The position numbers and the translations under genes were made by a program. A DNA stretch of 64,000 nucleotides from Flavobacteriales bacterium (GTDB taxonomy: Bacteria > Bacteroidota > Bacteroidia > Flavobacteriales_F > PHOS-HE28), in contig JADJDP010000002.1 in the NCBI GenBank assembly GCA_016702645.1, positions 62,001 through 126,000 on the forward strand, read 5' to 3'. The notes under the pieces were generated by a model. That model made no database searches, was not told where the DNA came from, and worked only from the letters and a program-made list of their open reading frames with translations. Below, piece after piece: positions 54,103 to 63,051 of the stretch (its first letter is position 1; every line of letters begins with the position of its first letter).

Positions 54103-56463
54103 ATGCTGAACAGTGCAGAGATGCACCGTATGATCCGGATGACCTTCTTGCATACATGCCTGCTGCTTTACGCAGGGGTGTACTTGTTCAGCACCCCGCT
54201 TTTTGCCCAAACCATCACCGTTTTCGATAGGGCCACTTTGCAACCGCTGGAGGGTGTTGCCATCGCCAGCGATTCCGCAGGAAGCTGTGCGAGCACCAAC
54301 GCCAAGGGCCAGGCGGATCTCTCCGTGCTCAAAGGCGCGACATCCATCACGTTGTCGCATTTGGGTTATCGCAGCCTGACACTCAGCATGGATGCCATCG
54401 CGGATGGTAAGGTCCTACTGGAGCAGCAGCCGTACAATTTGGATGAGCTGGTGGTTTCGGCCAGCCGCTTCCAGGAGCGCAAACGCGATGTGCCTGAACA
54501 CATCGATGTGATCGAGCGGCGCACCATCGCCTTGCTCGATCAGCAGACCACGCCCGATCTATTGCAGAACAGCGGCGCGCTCTTCGTGCAACGCAGCCAG
54601 ATGGGCGGCGGCAGTCCGGTGATCCGTGGTTTCGAGGCCAGCCGCGTGCTCTTGGTGGTGGACGGCGTGCGCATGAACAACGCCATCTACCGTGCTGGTC
54701 ACTTGCAGGACCTCATGACCGTGGACCCGAACGCGCTGGACCGCATCGAGGTGATCAGCGGCCCCGGCTCGGTGGTCTATGGCAGCGATGCGCTCGGCGG
54801 CGTCATCCATTTGCTCACACGCACCCCTCGCTTCAGCGATAGCACCGGCTTCCTGGTGAATGGCGGAGCCATGTTGCGCACTTCCACCGCGAACAATGAA
54901 CGCACGGCCAATGCAACCGTGGAATTGCGATGCCGGAAGTTGAGCAGCCTCACGAGTATCACAGCCAGTGATTTTGGTGATCTGCGGATGGGCAGCATGC
55001 GCGAAGCGCGCTACCGCGATTGGGGTATGCGTTATTGGACGGTGGAGCAGGTCGATGGCAACGACACCGTGGTTCCGAATTCCGATCCCTTGATCCAATC
55101 GCCAACGGCCTACAAACAAGTGGACGTATTGCAGAAGTTGCGCCTGCGCACCGGTGAGCGTACCATGCATCAGCTGAACGCGCAGTTCAGCACCACCACC
55201 GATGTGCCGCGTTACGACCGCCTGACGGAGTACGACGTGAACAACATCTTCGAGATCGTCCCCGCACAAGCTGAGTGGTACTATGGTCCGCAGAAACGCG
55301 TGCTGCTGGCCTACACGCTGGAATTGGAACGCGAACAGGGACTTTACAGCAAGGCTCGTATCACGCCTTCGTACCAATACATTGAGCAAAGCAGGCACAA
55401 CCGTGGCTTTGGTAGCAGCCGTCTGGGTCACCGAACGGAAACGGTCCAGGTCTTCGGCCTCAGCGCCGATTTCGAGAAGCGCTTTGGCAAGCATGAGTTG
55501 CGTTGCGGCGCCGAGTACTACGCCAATGAGGTCGCCTCCGAGGCGCACCGGGAGGACATCCACACGGGCGAGGTCAGTTACCTGAGCACACGGTATCCCA
55601 ACGGCGGCTCCACCATGAACACGTTGGCGGCGTACGTGTCGCATACCATCGAAATGAACGAACGATGGGTTTTGAGCGAGGGCCTTCGGTTCTCTGCGGT
55701 GGAACTGGAGAGCACCTTCGATGATGACTTGGACTACCAATTCCTCAACGGCACCTACGCCCAACAGAACAATGCGCTGAACTGGCGCGTGGGTGCGGCT
55801 TTCATGCCGGGTAAGGATTGGCGTTTCAGCGCACTGGCCAGCACCGGTTTCCGTGCTCCCAATGTGGACGACATGGGCAAGGTCTTCGACTCCGTGCAAG
55901 GAACGGTGGTGGTGCCGAACACAGGCCTGAAGCCGGAGACGACCACCAATTTCGAGATGGGCCTGAGCAAGACCATTGACCAGCGCTTCACCCTGGAGGG
56001 CAATGCCTTCTACACGTTCTACAACAATGCGCTCACCGTAAGCGACTTCACCGTGAACGGTAGCGACAGCATCGACTACGACGGGGTGTTGAGCAAGGTC
56101 ACGGCGCTCACCAACAAGAAGGAAGCCTATCTCTACGGCACGCAGGCGCAGGTGGTCTTCGCTTTCGATGCACACTTCACCTTGCGCAGCGGACTTACTT
56201 ACACCGTGGGTCGTGTGCGCACGGACAGCACCGACCAGCCATTGGACCACATTGCACCGGTGTACGGGCGCACCAGCTTGCAGTGGCAGGCCAAGCGTGT
56301 GACCGCAGAGTGTTACGTGCTCTACAACGGTTGGAAGTACCTGAGCGACTACAATTCCGGGACGCAACCTGCAGGTGAGCCTGCGGGTGCAGTGGTAGCG
56401 GCCGCCTACCTTCGCGGCCATGAAATTCGGCGTCGTCACCTTTCCCGGAAGCAACTGCGATGA
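54103..56463 (+). CDS. TonB-dependent outer-membrane receptor, truncated at the C-terminus
   Basis: About 786 residues; candidate ATGs at 54103, 54121 and 54130 precede a signal peptide (TFLHTCLLLYAGVYLFSTPL, ending FAQ). A carboxypeptidase-D-like N-terminal domain (TLQPLEGVAIASDSAG, LSHLGYRSLTLSM) is followed by the plug (LDELVVSASRFQERKRDVPE, GGGSPVIRGFEASRVLLVVD, GVRMNNAIYRAGHLQDLMTV, YGSDALGGVIHLLTRTP) and most of a 22-strand barrel (FRAPNVDDMGKVFD, GLKPETTTNFEMGL). It resembles heme/siderophore or cobalamin receptors. After YNGWKYLSDYNSGTQP the frame runs into unrelated Ala/Arg sequence and stops 44 nt inside purQ. The last strands and terminal aromatic residue that BAM recognises are missing. 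Confidence 0.85.
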   Translation: MLNSAEMHRMIRMTFLHTCLLLYAGVYLFSTPLFAQTITVFDRATLQPLEGVAIASDSAGSCASTNAKGQADLSVLKGATSITLSHLGYRSLTLSMDAIADGKVLLEQQPYNLDELVVSASRFQERKRDVPEHIDVIERRTIALLDQQTTPDLLQNSGALFVQRSQMGGGSPVIRGFEASRVLLVVDGVRMNNAIYRAGHLQDLMTVDPNALDRIEVISGPGSVVYGSDALGGVIHLLTRTPRFSDSTGFLVNGGAMLRTSTANNERTANATVELRCRKLSSLTSITASDFGDLRMGSMREARYRDWGMRYWTVEQVDGNDTVVPNSDPLIQSPTAYKQVDVLQKLRLRTGERTMHQLNAQFSTTTDVPRYDRLTEYDVNNIFEIVPAQAEWYYGPQKRVLLAYTLELEREQGLYSKARITPSYQYIEQSRHNRGFGSSRLGHRTETVQVFGLSADFEKRFGKHELRCGAEYYANEVASEAHREDIHTGEVSYLSTRYPNGGSTMNTLAAYVSHTIEMNERWVLSEGLRFSAVELESTFDDDLDYQFLNGTYAQQNNALNWRVGAAFMPGKDWRFSALASTGFRAPNVDDMGKVFDSVQGTVVVPNTGLKPETTTNFEMGLSKTIDQRFTLEGNAFYTFYNNALTVSDFTVNGSDSIDYDGVLSKVTALTNKKEAYLYGTQAQVVFAFDAHFTLRSGLTYTVGRVRTDSTDQPLDHIAPVYGRTSLQWQAKRVTAECYVLYNGWKYLSDYNSGTQPAGEPAGAVVAAAYLRGHEIRRRHLSRKQLR
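56407..56415 (+). promoter_or_regulatory. Putative -7 element (TACCTTCGC) directly before purQ
   Basis: TACCTTCGC ends 4 nt before the purQ ATG (56420), inside the end of the truncated receptor frame. Transcription would begin at the start codon, giving a leaderless or near-leaderless mRNA. Confidence 0.5.
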
Positions 56464-57109
56464 GGACATGATCCATGTGCTGGAGACCCTCATGGGCCAG
56501 CAAGTGGAACGGCTCTGGCACAAGGAGCACGACCTCAAGGGTGTGGACATGGTGGTGCTTCCCGGCGGCTTCTCGTACGGCGACTATCTGCGCAGCGGAG
56601 CCATCGCCCGTTTCTCCCCGATCATGCAGGAAGTGGCGGCCCATGCGAAGAAGGGCGGTTTGGTCTTCGGGGTATGCAATGGCTTCCAGGTGCTGTCTGA
56701 AGCGGGCCTCGTGCCGGGCGCCTTGCTGCACAACGAAGGGCAGAAGTTCATCTCGAAGAACATCTTCATCCGTCGCGCAACAGCGAACACCGCGCTCACC
56801 AATGCAGTGCCTGACAAAGCGTTGAAGATCCCCATCGCTCATGGCGAAGGACGCTTCCATGCCGATGCCGCCACATTGAAGGCGCTGAAGGACAATGATC
56901 AGGTGATCTTCCGCTATTGCGATGCCGAAGGCCGCATCATCGATACCGCGAACCCGAACGGAAGCAAGGAGAACATCGCCGGTGTGTGCAACAAGGAGCG
57001 GAACGTCTTCGGCATGATGCCGCACCCGGAACGCGCATGCGATGAACGCTTGGGAAATACCGATGGCCGTTCGTTGTTCGCTTCCTTGCTGAAGGAAGTA
57101 TTGGCCTAA
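56420..57109 (+). CDS. purQ: Phosphoribosylformylglycinamidine synthase, glutaminase subunit (PurQ)
   Basis: A 229-residue class I glutamine amidotransferase. It starts MKFGVVTFPGSNCDEDMIHV, with DMVVLPGGFSYGDYLRSGAI, the nucleophile Cys in GLVFGVCNGFQVLSEAGLVP, and the catalytic His-x-Glu in MMPHPERACD. It supplies ammonia to PurL for FGAM synthesis. In Bacteroidota a fused PurL is common, so a separate PurQ is a lineage feature; PurL and PurS are not in the window. Its ATG sits inside the 3' end of the receptor frame (44-nt overlap) and 4 nt after a promoter element. Confidence 0.96.
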   Translation: MKFGVVTFPGSNCDEDMIHVLETLMGQQVERLWHKEHDLKGVDMVVLPGGFSYGDYLRSGAIARFSPIMQEVAAHAKKGGLVFGVCNGFQVLSEAGLVPGALLHNEGQKFISKNIFIRRATANTALTNAVPDKALKIPIAHGEGRFHADAATLKALKDNDQVIFRYCDAEGRIIDTANPNGSKENIAGVCNKERNVFGMMPHPERACDERLGNTDGRSLFASLLKEVLA

Positions 57110-59161
57110 GGGACCACCGCGCGGAATTGCGCGCGCACGTTCTTGGCTCTGGAGAGATCGATCGAACCTTTCGCTGTTCCAAGGTCCAGTCCTTTCCACC
57201 CGGCGAATTCGGCACCCTGGTTCTCGCGTGCTTCCATTTCGAGCGGGATCCCACTGAAGCAACGCACTTCATGCCTGCCCGGTGCCAGCGGCAGACCATC
57301 TATCAGTAGTTGCCCTTGATCGGCCAATGGTGCTTCGAGCGTGACCATGCGCAGCTTGCGCCCCGTGCGTCTTGAGAGGTGCGTGAACAGATGCGCTGGT
57401 CGTGTTCCAGCGAAGTGGGTCAATTGTGCCAGTGTGGAATCCGGATGTGGCACATCCAGTTCCAATTCCCAACGACGATGATCCGCGAGCAGATCCGTTT
57501 CGTTAGCTCGGTGGACACTATCAGCGATGAATGCTGTATGGGAGAAAACCCCCGCTTGTAGTGCGGTGATGCGCGCCAGCAATTGGATCTGCAGTTCCTG
57601 CTGTGCCAGTAATTGTGGAACGAAGGGCGTCTCCGGCGCGGCCGCCGAGCACATGCGCGCGACGGAGTTCTCCTCCGCCGGTGCCCATAGGTCCATGTCG
57701 AAGAGCACCCAACGCCAGCGACCGCCTGCCTGCCGTGGCCTATAGCAGCGTACGTTGAGATCATGGTCTGCGCGGCCCGTCCATAGATCGATGCACGCGA
57801 GGATCGATCAGGCTCTCTGTATCGATGACCGCTTCAATGCTGTCGAGCGGCGCACCACGGAGGAGCAGATCCTGTGCACGCAGGAAATGATCGTTGTTCC
57901 CGTTCAAGGCAACAGCCGCCGGTCCTTCAAGAACGTCAAGCGCTTCGGCGCCACTCCTTTGCCGGAGCCAGTCGCCGTCCTTCGCTGGCATCCAACGGTA
58001 CAAGCCCCAATAGGCGGCGTTGAGGTAAAGCGGGATCGCTTCCGAAGGCTGAACAGCCACATGCAGACCGAAACCCCGGGCCAGTTCTTCGATCGTGGTG
58101 TTGCGCAGGAATGCTTGAGCTCCGGCATCCGAGCGAAGAAGTCCTTCGTCCACATGGGTGCTGTCCATGAAGGAGAAGTCGGAGCCATCGCGTCCGTGGA
58201 GTTTGAACGAACGCTTTCGTGCGCCGCGCGATCCACTTCCGCTGATGCGCACACCGACGTTCGTTGTCCGGCCACTGGACCATTGGGCGATGCCATCACG
58301 TTCCCAGGCCTTGCCGCTGCGCGTGTTGTTGTTGAACAGACCGGGATCGTATATGCCAGTACTATCGCCCCACAGATCGGACGGCGCGAGGTTCAAGCAA
58401 AAGCTCCTTCCAAGATCGCTGGCAATGATGTACGCGGCACAGATGCGCTCGCTTGGCAGTTTGCCGGGCGCTGTTGCTATCGCGCGAACGACCGTGTTCG
58501 ATCCAATATGGATGGGTGCGGTGTACACCAAGCCATGCTCTCTCGTCGGCCGTGTTCCGTCAAGCGTGTAACGGATCGCGGCATGCGCGTCCGCTTGAAG
58601 CTCCAACTCGAACGGTCCTTCGTGCCGACCCGGATCGTGTGATACCGTAGGTGTTGCGCACAGACCGTTGATGGTGCCTTCCTTGCTCGTATTGCGCATA
58701 CCAGGAGATGGCATGGTGAAGAAGCTCCAGGTCTTTGCGCCGTCCGGCAGTCGGCCGATGCTCACATTGGCAGGGATCGCCGGGAAGCTGAACACATCGG
58801 CGATGGTGATGCCATCCGGCGCGATCAACAACAACGCGCCGCCTTCGCGGGCGAGCTTGAACGCGATGTGGTCGGGGCCTTTGTTGGCACGACCATCGCA
58901 CCAAAGTGTGCGATACCCCCTTGCTGGCACGGTGAGCGATGAGGTGAACACATGCTGCCTCCCGGCCATCGCAATGCGCCAGCCCTTCACGTCCACTGCG
59001 CGTGAAGAAGGGTTATGGATTTCGATCCAATCAGGCGTGCGGCCTGTGCTATCAGCGGTGATGCCTTGATTGCCGGGTAGCACTTCGTTGATGAGGATGC
59101 GCTCCTGCGCCATACCAGCAAATGCCAGAAGTAGGAAGAAGGAGACGACCGTGGACCTCAC
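57106..59161 (-). CDS. Secreted lamin-tail/CotH-like protein, one frameshift
   Basis: The start is probably the GTG at 59161, which gives a signal peptide (RSTVVSFFLLLAFAGMAQE) and follows a TACTTTCGG element by 3 nt; the frame extends to a TTG at 59191. Domains: lamin-tail (LTD, ILINEVLPGNQG, PDWIEIHNPSSRAVDVKGWR), a chitobiase/Ig-like segment (FELELQADAHAAIRYTLDGT), and a CotH-like kinase domain (SGSGSRGARKRSFKLHGRDG, FLRNTTIEELARGFGLHVAV, YLNAAYWGLYRWMPAKDGDW). A base change near 57800 ends this frame at 57761; the CotH part continues in another frame (LWTGRADHDLNVRCYRP, WRWVLFDMDLWAP) to 57106. Restored length is about 684 residues. CotH-type proteins phosphorylate surface proteins in spores; here a surface role is inferred. 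Its stop overlaps that of purQ. Confidence 0.8.
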
Positions 59162-59164
59162 CGG

Positions 59165-59173
59165 CCGAAAGTA
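59165..59173 (-). promoter_or_regulatory. Putative -7 element (TACTTTCGG) before the CotH-like gene
   Basis: On the minus strand TACTTTCGG ends 3 nt before the proposed GTG start at 59161. It argues that the gene has its own promoter although metG ends only a short distance upstream. Confidence 0.4.
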
Positions 59174-59194
59174 GATGGTCGTCGCGAGCAATGC

Positions 59195-61204
59195 TCAGCG
59201 TACTTCGCTTCCGGCCCCGATCACATCCTTGGGCTGCACGAAGACCAACTTGCCTTGCGCATCCTCGGCCATGAGCACCATGCCTTGGCTCTCCACCCCA
59301 CGCATCTTACGCGGCTCCAGGTTCGCAACCAATACCACTTGCTGTCCGAGGAGTTGCTCCGGTGCATAGTGCTGCGCGATCCCGCTCACCACCGTACGCG
59401 GTGTGGCTTCGCCGATGTCGATCGCGAGCTTGAGCAACTTGTCTGCCTTGGGCACACGCTCCGCTGCGGAGATCGTGCCCACGCGTAAGTCGAGCTTCGC
59501 GAAGTCGTCGAAGGCGATGTTCGGCTTCGCAGGTGTTGCGGCTGCTGGAGGTGTGTTCGGTTCCGTAGGGGCGGCGGGTTCCATGGCGTGCAAGCGTTCG
59601 ACTTCCGCAGCGATCGCCGCATCGTCGATGGGTTTGAAGAGGTGTTCGGCATTGCCGAGCTGCATACCGGGCTTGATGAGATCGGCGCGTAAGGCATCAT
59701 CCCATTTCAATTCGCCGAGACCGAGCATGGAGCGCAACTTTTGCGCAGTGTGTGGCAGAAAGGGCTCCAGCAGAACGCTCAACGAAGCAGTGATGCGCAA
59801 GCTGTTGTAAAGGATCGTGCGAACGCGGACCGGATCGGTCTTCTCCAATTTCCAGGGCTCGGTATCCGTCAGGTACTTGTTGCCAAGTCGTGCGGCTTGC
59901 ATCGCACTGGCCATCGCATCGCGGAAGCGGAAGCGGTCCACCTCCTCCGCAACCTTCGCAGGAAGCAGGCTCAATTCACCCCACAACAGCGTGTCTTGTT
60001 CGTTACCGCCTGCGGGTTCCGGCACTTTACCCTCATAGTACTTATGGCAGAGCACGAACACGCGTTGCACGAAATTGCCTAGGATGGCAACCAGCTCGTT
60101 GTTGTTCTTGTCCTGGAAATCCTTCCACGTGAACTCGCTGTCCTTGAATTCGGGCAGAATGCTGCCGAGCGCGTAACGCAGTTCATCCTGGCGATTGGGC
60201 CAACGTTCGATGTATTCGTGCAACCACACTGCCCAGTTGCGACTGGTGCTTATCTTCTTTCCTTCCAGGTTCAGGAATTCGTTCGCTGGAACGTTCTGCG
60301 GAAGCACGAAGTCGCCGTGCAGCTTCAGCAGGATGGGGAAGATGATTGCATGGAAGACGATATTGTCCTTGCCGATGAAGTGGAGCAGGCGCGTATCGTC
60401 CGCTCTTCCACCATTTCTCCCAATCGGCCCTTGTGGTCGCGCCCATTGCTTGGTCGCACTGATGTAACCGATGGGAGCATCGAGCCAGACGTACAGCACC
60501 TTGCCATCGGCGCCGGGCAGCGGCACCGGCACACCCCAATCCAGGTCACGCGTCATCGCACGAGGACGCAGCCCATCCTTCAACCAGCTATTGCATTGGC
60601 CCAGTACCGGTGATTTCCACTCCTTCGGGTCGTGGTGCTGCACACCATCGAGCATGCCGGTATTGATCCACTCCTCCACACGCGGGTCGATCAGGTCCTT
60701 CGGACTGAGCGCGCTGCCGCACTTCTCGCATTGGTCGCCATAGGCATCGGGGTTGCCGCAGGTTGGGCAGGTGCCCATGATGTAGCGGTCGGCCAGGAAT
60801 TGCTTCGCTTCTTCATCGTAGTACTGCTGCTCCTCCTGCTTGGTGAAAGCACCGTTCTCGTTCAGTTTCAGGAAGAAGGCTTGCGAGGTTTCCTTGTGGA
60901 GCTCGCTGCTGGTGCGGTGGTAGATGTCGAAGTGGATGCCGAAGTCTTGGAACGCCTTTCCCATGAGCGCGTGGTACTTGTCCACGATGGCACGCGGGGT
61001 GGTCCCCTCCTTCATGGCCCGGATGGTGATGGCCGCCCCGTGCTCATCGCTTCCGCAGATGAAAAGGACCTCTTTGCCGCGTGCCCGTAAGCAGCGCACG
61101 TAGATGTCCGCTGGCAGGTAGGCCCCGGCGATGTGCCCGATGTGCAGGGGGCCGTTGGCGTAGGGGAGGGCAGCGGTAACAGTATGGCGGGCGGGTTCTT
61201 TCAC
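59195..61204 (-). CDS. metG: Methionyl-tRNA synthetase
   Basis: A 669-residue class I synthetase with a GTG start at 61204. HIGH-type site ALPYANGPLHIGHIAGAYLP, zinc-binding knuckle CPTCGNPDAYGDQCEKCGSA, KMSKS loop as GKKISTSRNWAVW, then the anticodon-binding helical domain, a Pro/Ala-rich linker (AAPTEPNTPPAAATPAKP) and a C-terminal tRNA-binding EMAP-II/Trbp111 domain (KLDLRVGTISAAERVPKADK) that dimerises the enzyme. Essential for translation initiation. A TACTTTCGC element lies 50 nt upstream; no SAM or T-box riboswitch is evident. Confidence 0.97.
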   Translation of the reverse strand: MKEPARHTVTAALPYANGPLHIGHIAGAYLPADIYVRCLRARGKEVLFICGSDEHGAAITIRAMKEGTTPRAIVDKYHALMGKAFQDFGIHFDIYHRTSSELHKETSQAFFLKLNENGAFTKQEEQQYYDEEAKQFLADRYIMGTCPTCGNPDAYGDQCEKCGSALSPKDLIDPRVEEWINTGMLDGVQHHDPKEWKSPVLGQCNSWLKDGLRPRAMTRDLDWGVPVPLPGADGKVLYVWLDAPIGYISATKQWARPQGPIGRNGGRADDTRLLHFIGKDNIVFHAIIFPILLKLHGDFVLPQNVPANEFLNLEGKKISTSRNWAVWLHEYIERWPNRQDELRYALGSILPEFKDSEFTWKDFQDKNNNELVAILGNFVQRVFVLCHKYYEGKVPEPAGGNEQDTLLWGELSLLPAKVAEEVDRFRFRDAMASAMQAARLGNKYLTDTEPWKLEKTDPVRVRTILYNSLRITASLSVLLEPFLPHTAQKLRSMLGLGELKWDDALRADLIKPGMQLGNAEHLFKPIDDAAIAAEVERLHAMEPAAPTEPNTPPAAATPAKPNIAFDDFAKLDLRVGTISAAERVPKADKLLKLAIDIGEATPRTVVSGIAQHYAPEQLLGQQVVLVANLEPRKMRGVESQGMVLMAEDAQGKLVFVQPKDVIGAGSEVR

Positions 61205-61253
61205 GGGTCGGTCTTGCCCTAGGCCGAGCCGAAGGCGCTTCGTTCGAGGGTTC

Positions 61254-61262
61254 GCGAAAGTA
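61254..61262 (-). promoter_or_regulatory. Putative -7 element (TACTTTCGC) of metG
   Basis: On the minus strand TACTTTCGC lies 49 nt upstream of the GTG start. It is identical to the element before lepA. Confidence 0.5.
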
Positions 61263-61317
61263 CCCTGCGGGATCGTTGTGGGGATCCAACCCGGTGCGCA
61301 CCTTCGTCGCCCCCAAA

Positions 61318-62262
61318 ATGTCCGACCTGATCGTCCCTCCGTCCCTTCGCCCCGGCGATACCATTGCCATTGTTCCCACTGCGCGCAGCATCATGCGCGA
61401 TGAATTGCATGACGGGATCGAGTTGGCGAAGAGTTGGGGCTTGAACGTGAAGTTGAGTTCATGCGTCGGGAAGAAACATTTCCAACAGGCGGGAACATCC
61501 AAGCAACGGGCAGCCGATCTGCAAGCTGCATTCGATGATCCCGAGGTGAGGGCGATCTGGTGCGCTCGCGGCGGCTATGGCACCGTGCACCTCTTGAAGC
61601 ACATCGATCTCGCTGCCTTTCAGCGCAACCCGAAGTGGCTTGTGGGCTTCAGTGATGTAACGGTGCTGCACAATACGCTGCACAAGCTGGGCATCGCTTC
61701 ATTGCACGCGCAAATGCCGTTCAATGTGGGCGCCAAGGCCGACAGCGCGCGTGAGACCTTGCGCAAGGCCCTCTTCGGCGAAGCGCTATCCCTGATCTAC
61801 GCACGCGAGTTGGGCGTTGAACCCACCGCGTCGAATCGCCCCGGCGAATGCGAAGGCACCGTGGTTGGCGGTAACCTCTCCTTGCTTTACGCGCTGCGCG
61901 GAACGCCGTACGATATCGATCCCACCGGCAAGATCCTCTTCATTGAGGACCTCGATGAACTGCTCTACCATGTGGATCGCATGATCATGAACTTGAAGCT
62001 CGCCGGTTGGTTCGAGCGCATTGCAGGTCTTGTTGTCGGTGGGATGACCGATATGCACGACAAGGATGCGGCCGACCCTTTTGGCCTTTCAGCCGAGCAG
62101 ATCGTTGCGAAAGCGGTGGGCGAGGTGAGCTATCCCGTGTGTTATGGTTTTCCAGCAGGCCATATCGCGGACAACCGTGCCTTGGTCATGGGACAAAAGG
62201 CGAAGCTCAGCGTCACCACGGATGGTGCAACGCTGAGCTTCCTTGGCGTTCAGAGCAACTGA
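61318..62262 (+). CDS. LD-carboxypeptidase (murein tetrapeptide carboxypeptidase, peptidase S66)
   Basis: A 314-residue serine peptidase starting at the ATG at 61318 (MSDLIVPPSLRPGDTIAIVP). Family motifs: DDPEVRAIWCARGGYGTVHL, WLVGFSDVTVLHNTLHKLGI with the nucleophile Ser in GFSD, GGNLSLLYALRGTPYDIDPT, ILFIEDLDELLYHVDRMIMN and the catalytic His in YPVCYGFPAGHIADNRALVM. It cleaves the terminal D-Ala from murein tetrapeptides during peptidoglycan recycling in the cytoplasm. Divergent from metG; own promoter not certain (GCACCTTCGT, just before the ATG). Confidence 0.95.
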   Translation: MSDLIVPPSLRPGDTIAIVPTARSIMRDELHDGIELAKSWGLNVKLSSCVGKKHFQQAGTSKQRAADLQAAFDDPEVRAIWCARGGYGTVHLLKHIDLAAFQRNPKWLVGFSDVTVLHNTLHKLGIASLHAQMPFNVGAKADSARETLRKALFGEALSLIYARELGVEPTASNRPGECEGTVVGGNLSLLYALRGTPYDIDPTGKILFIEDLDELLYHVDRMIMNLKLAGWFERIAGLVVGGMTDMHDKDAADPFGLSAEQIVAKAVGEVSYPVCYGFPAGHIADNRALVMGQKAKLSVTTDGATLSFLGVQSN

Positions 62263-62297
62263 GTTCCCTGCGCCTTTGCGCTGTCATCCCGGCCGGG

Positions 62298-62942
62298 CTA
62301 ATTCCTTTCGAACTTGTTGAAGCCTGCCGGGATCTCGAACAAGGTGGGCTTCTGCACACCCTTGGTCACCTTGGTCACTTCGAGGCGGCTCACTTCGGCA
62401 CCGTCCATCTTCTGCTCAATGCCGAGCATCGGGAATACGCCGCCCGCGTCCTTGATCTGGAGGAAGAACACGGCTTGCTCATCCTTCCGGTTCAGCGTTT
62501 CGAGCAGCGGAATGAAGAAGTTGAACTCATCGGCGGCCACCCAATAGGTGATCTGGCGGTCTTCCTTGGCGCTCTTCACCACCCACTTTTCGCACTTGTA
62601 ACCAGCGATCTCTTTCATGTCGGCGAGCTTCTGCACCTGTGTCTCCACATCCTTGGGCAGGCGCATGTTCGGCACATCCATGTAGAGCTTGCGTTCCGGG
62701 CTGATGGCGGTGACCGTTTTGTCGCGTGTGTCAACGAGCATGATGCCCTGCACTTCGCCACGGGAGCTGATCTCCTCGATGCGGACACGGTCACCTTTGA
62801 CATAGTACTTGTAGCTGGTGATCACCGGACCGGTGGTCTTGGTGAATTCCATCACTCCTTCGAACGATTGTGCGTGAAGGGTGGACGTGCCGAACACCAA
62901 GGCGAGGCCCAGGAGTCCGAAGGATCGTTTCAGTGCGGGCAT
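62298..62942 (-). CDS. DUF4412 family secreted protein
   Basis: A 214-residue protein from the ATG at 62942 (62954 adds four residues), with a signal peptide (LKRSFGLLGLALVFGTSTLH, ending AQ). The body matches the DUF4412 pattern: FEGVMEFTKTTGPVITSYKY, VKGDRVRIEEISSRGEVQGI, MLVDTRDKTVTAISPERKLY, IAGYKCEKWVVKSAKEDRQI. The fold resembles LolA-like lipid carriers seen in Bacteroidota DUF4412 proteins, but no function is shown. Convergent with the LD-carboxypeptidase and divergent from yraN. Confidence 0.8.
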   Translation of the reverse strand: MPALKRSFGLLGLALVFGTSTLHAQSFEGVMEFTKTTGPVITSYKYYVKGDRVRIEEISSRGEVQGIMLVDTRDKTVTAISPERKLYMDVPNMRLPKDVETQVQKLADMKEIAGYKCEKWVVKSAKEDRQITYWVAADEFNFFIPLLETLNRKDEQAVFFLQIKDAGGVFPMLGIEQKMDGAEVSRLEVTKVTKGVQKPTLFEIPAGFNKFERN

Positions 62943-63051
62943 GGTCGGTCTCATTTCCCAGTGGGTTCTCCTCGGTTCGGCGGAATGTTCCCCAATTTTA
63001 GGGCCTTCAACGGGGGCTTTGGTCGATGGTTACGCCCCGTTCTTTCCACAG

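Noticed and set aside
54559..56550. 663-codon open frame antisense to the TonB receptor
   Set aside because: His/Arg/Val-rich composition and no motifs; it is the shadow of a well-recognised receptor gene in GC-rich DNA.
59000..61320. Riboswitch or T-box upstream of metG
   Set aside because: The leader is short (about 50 nt) with no extended stem structure.
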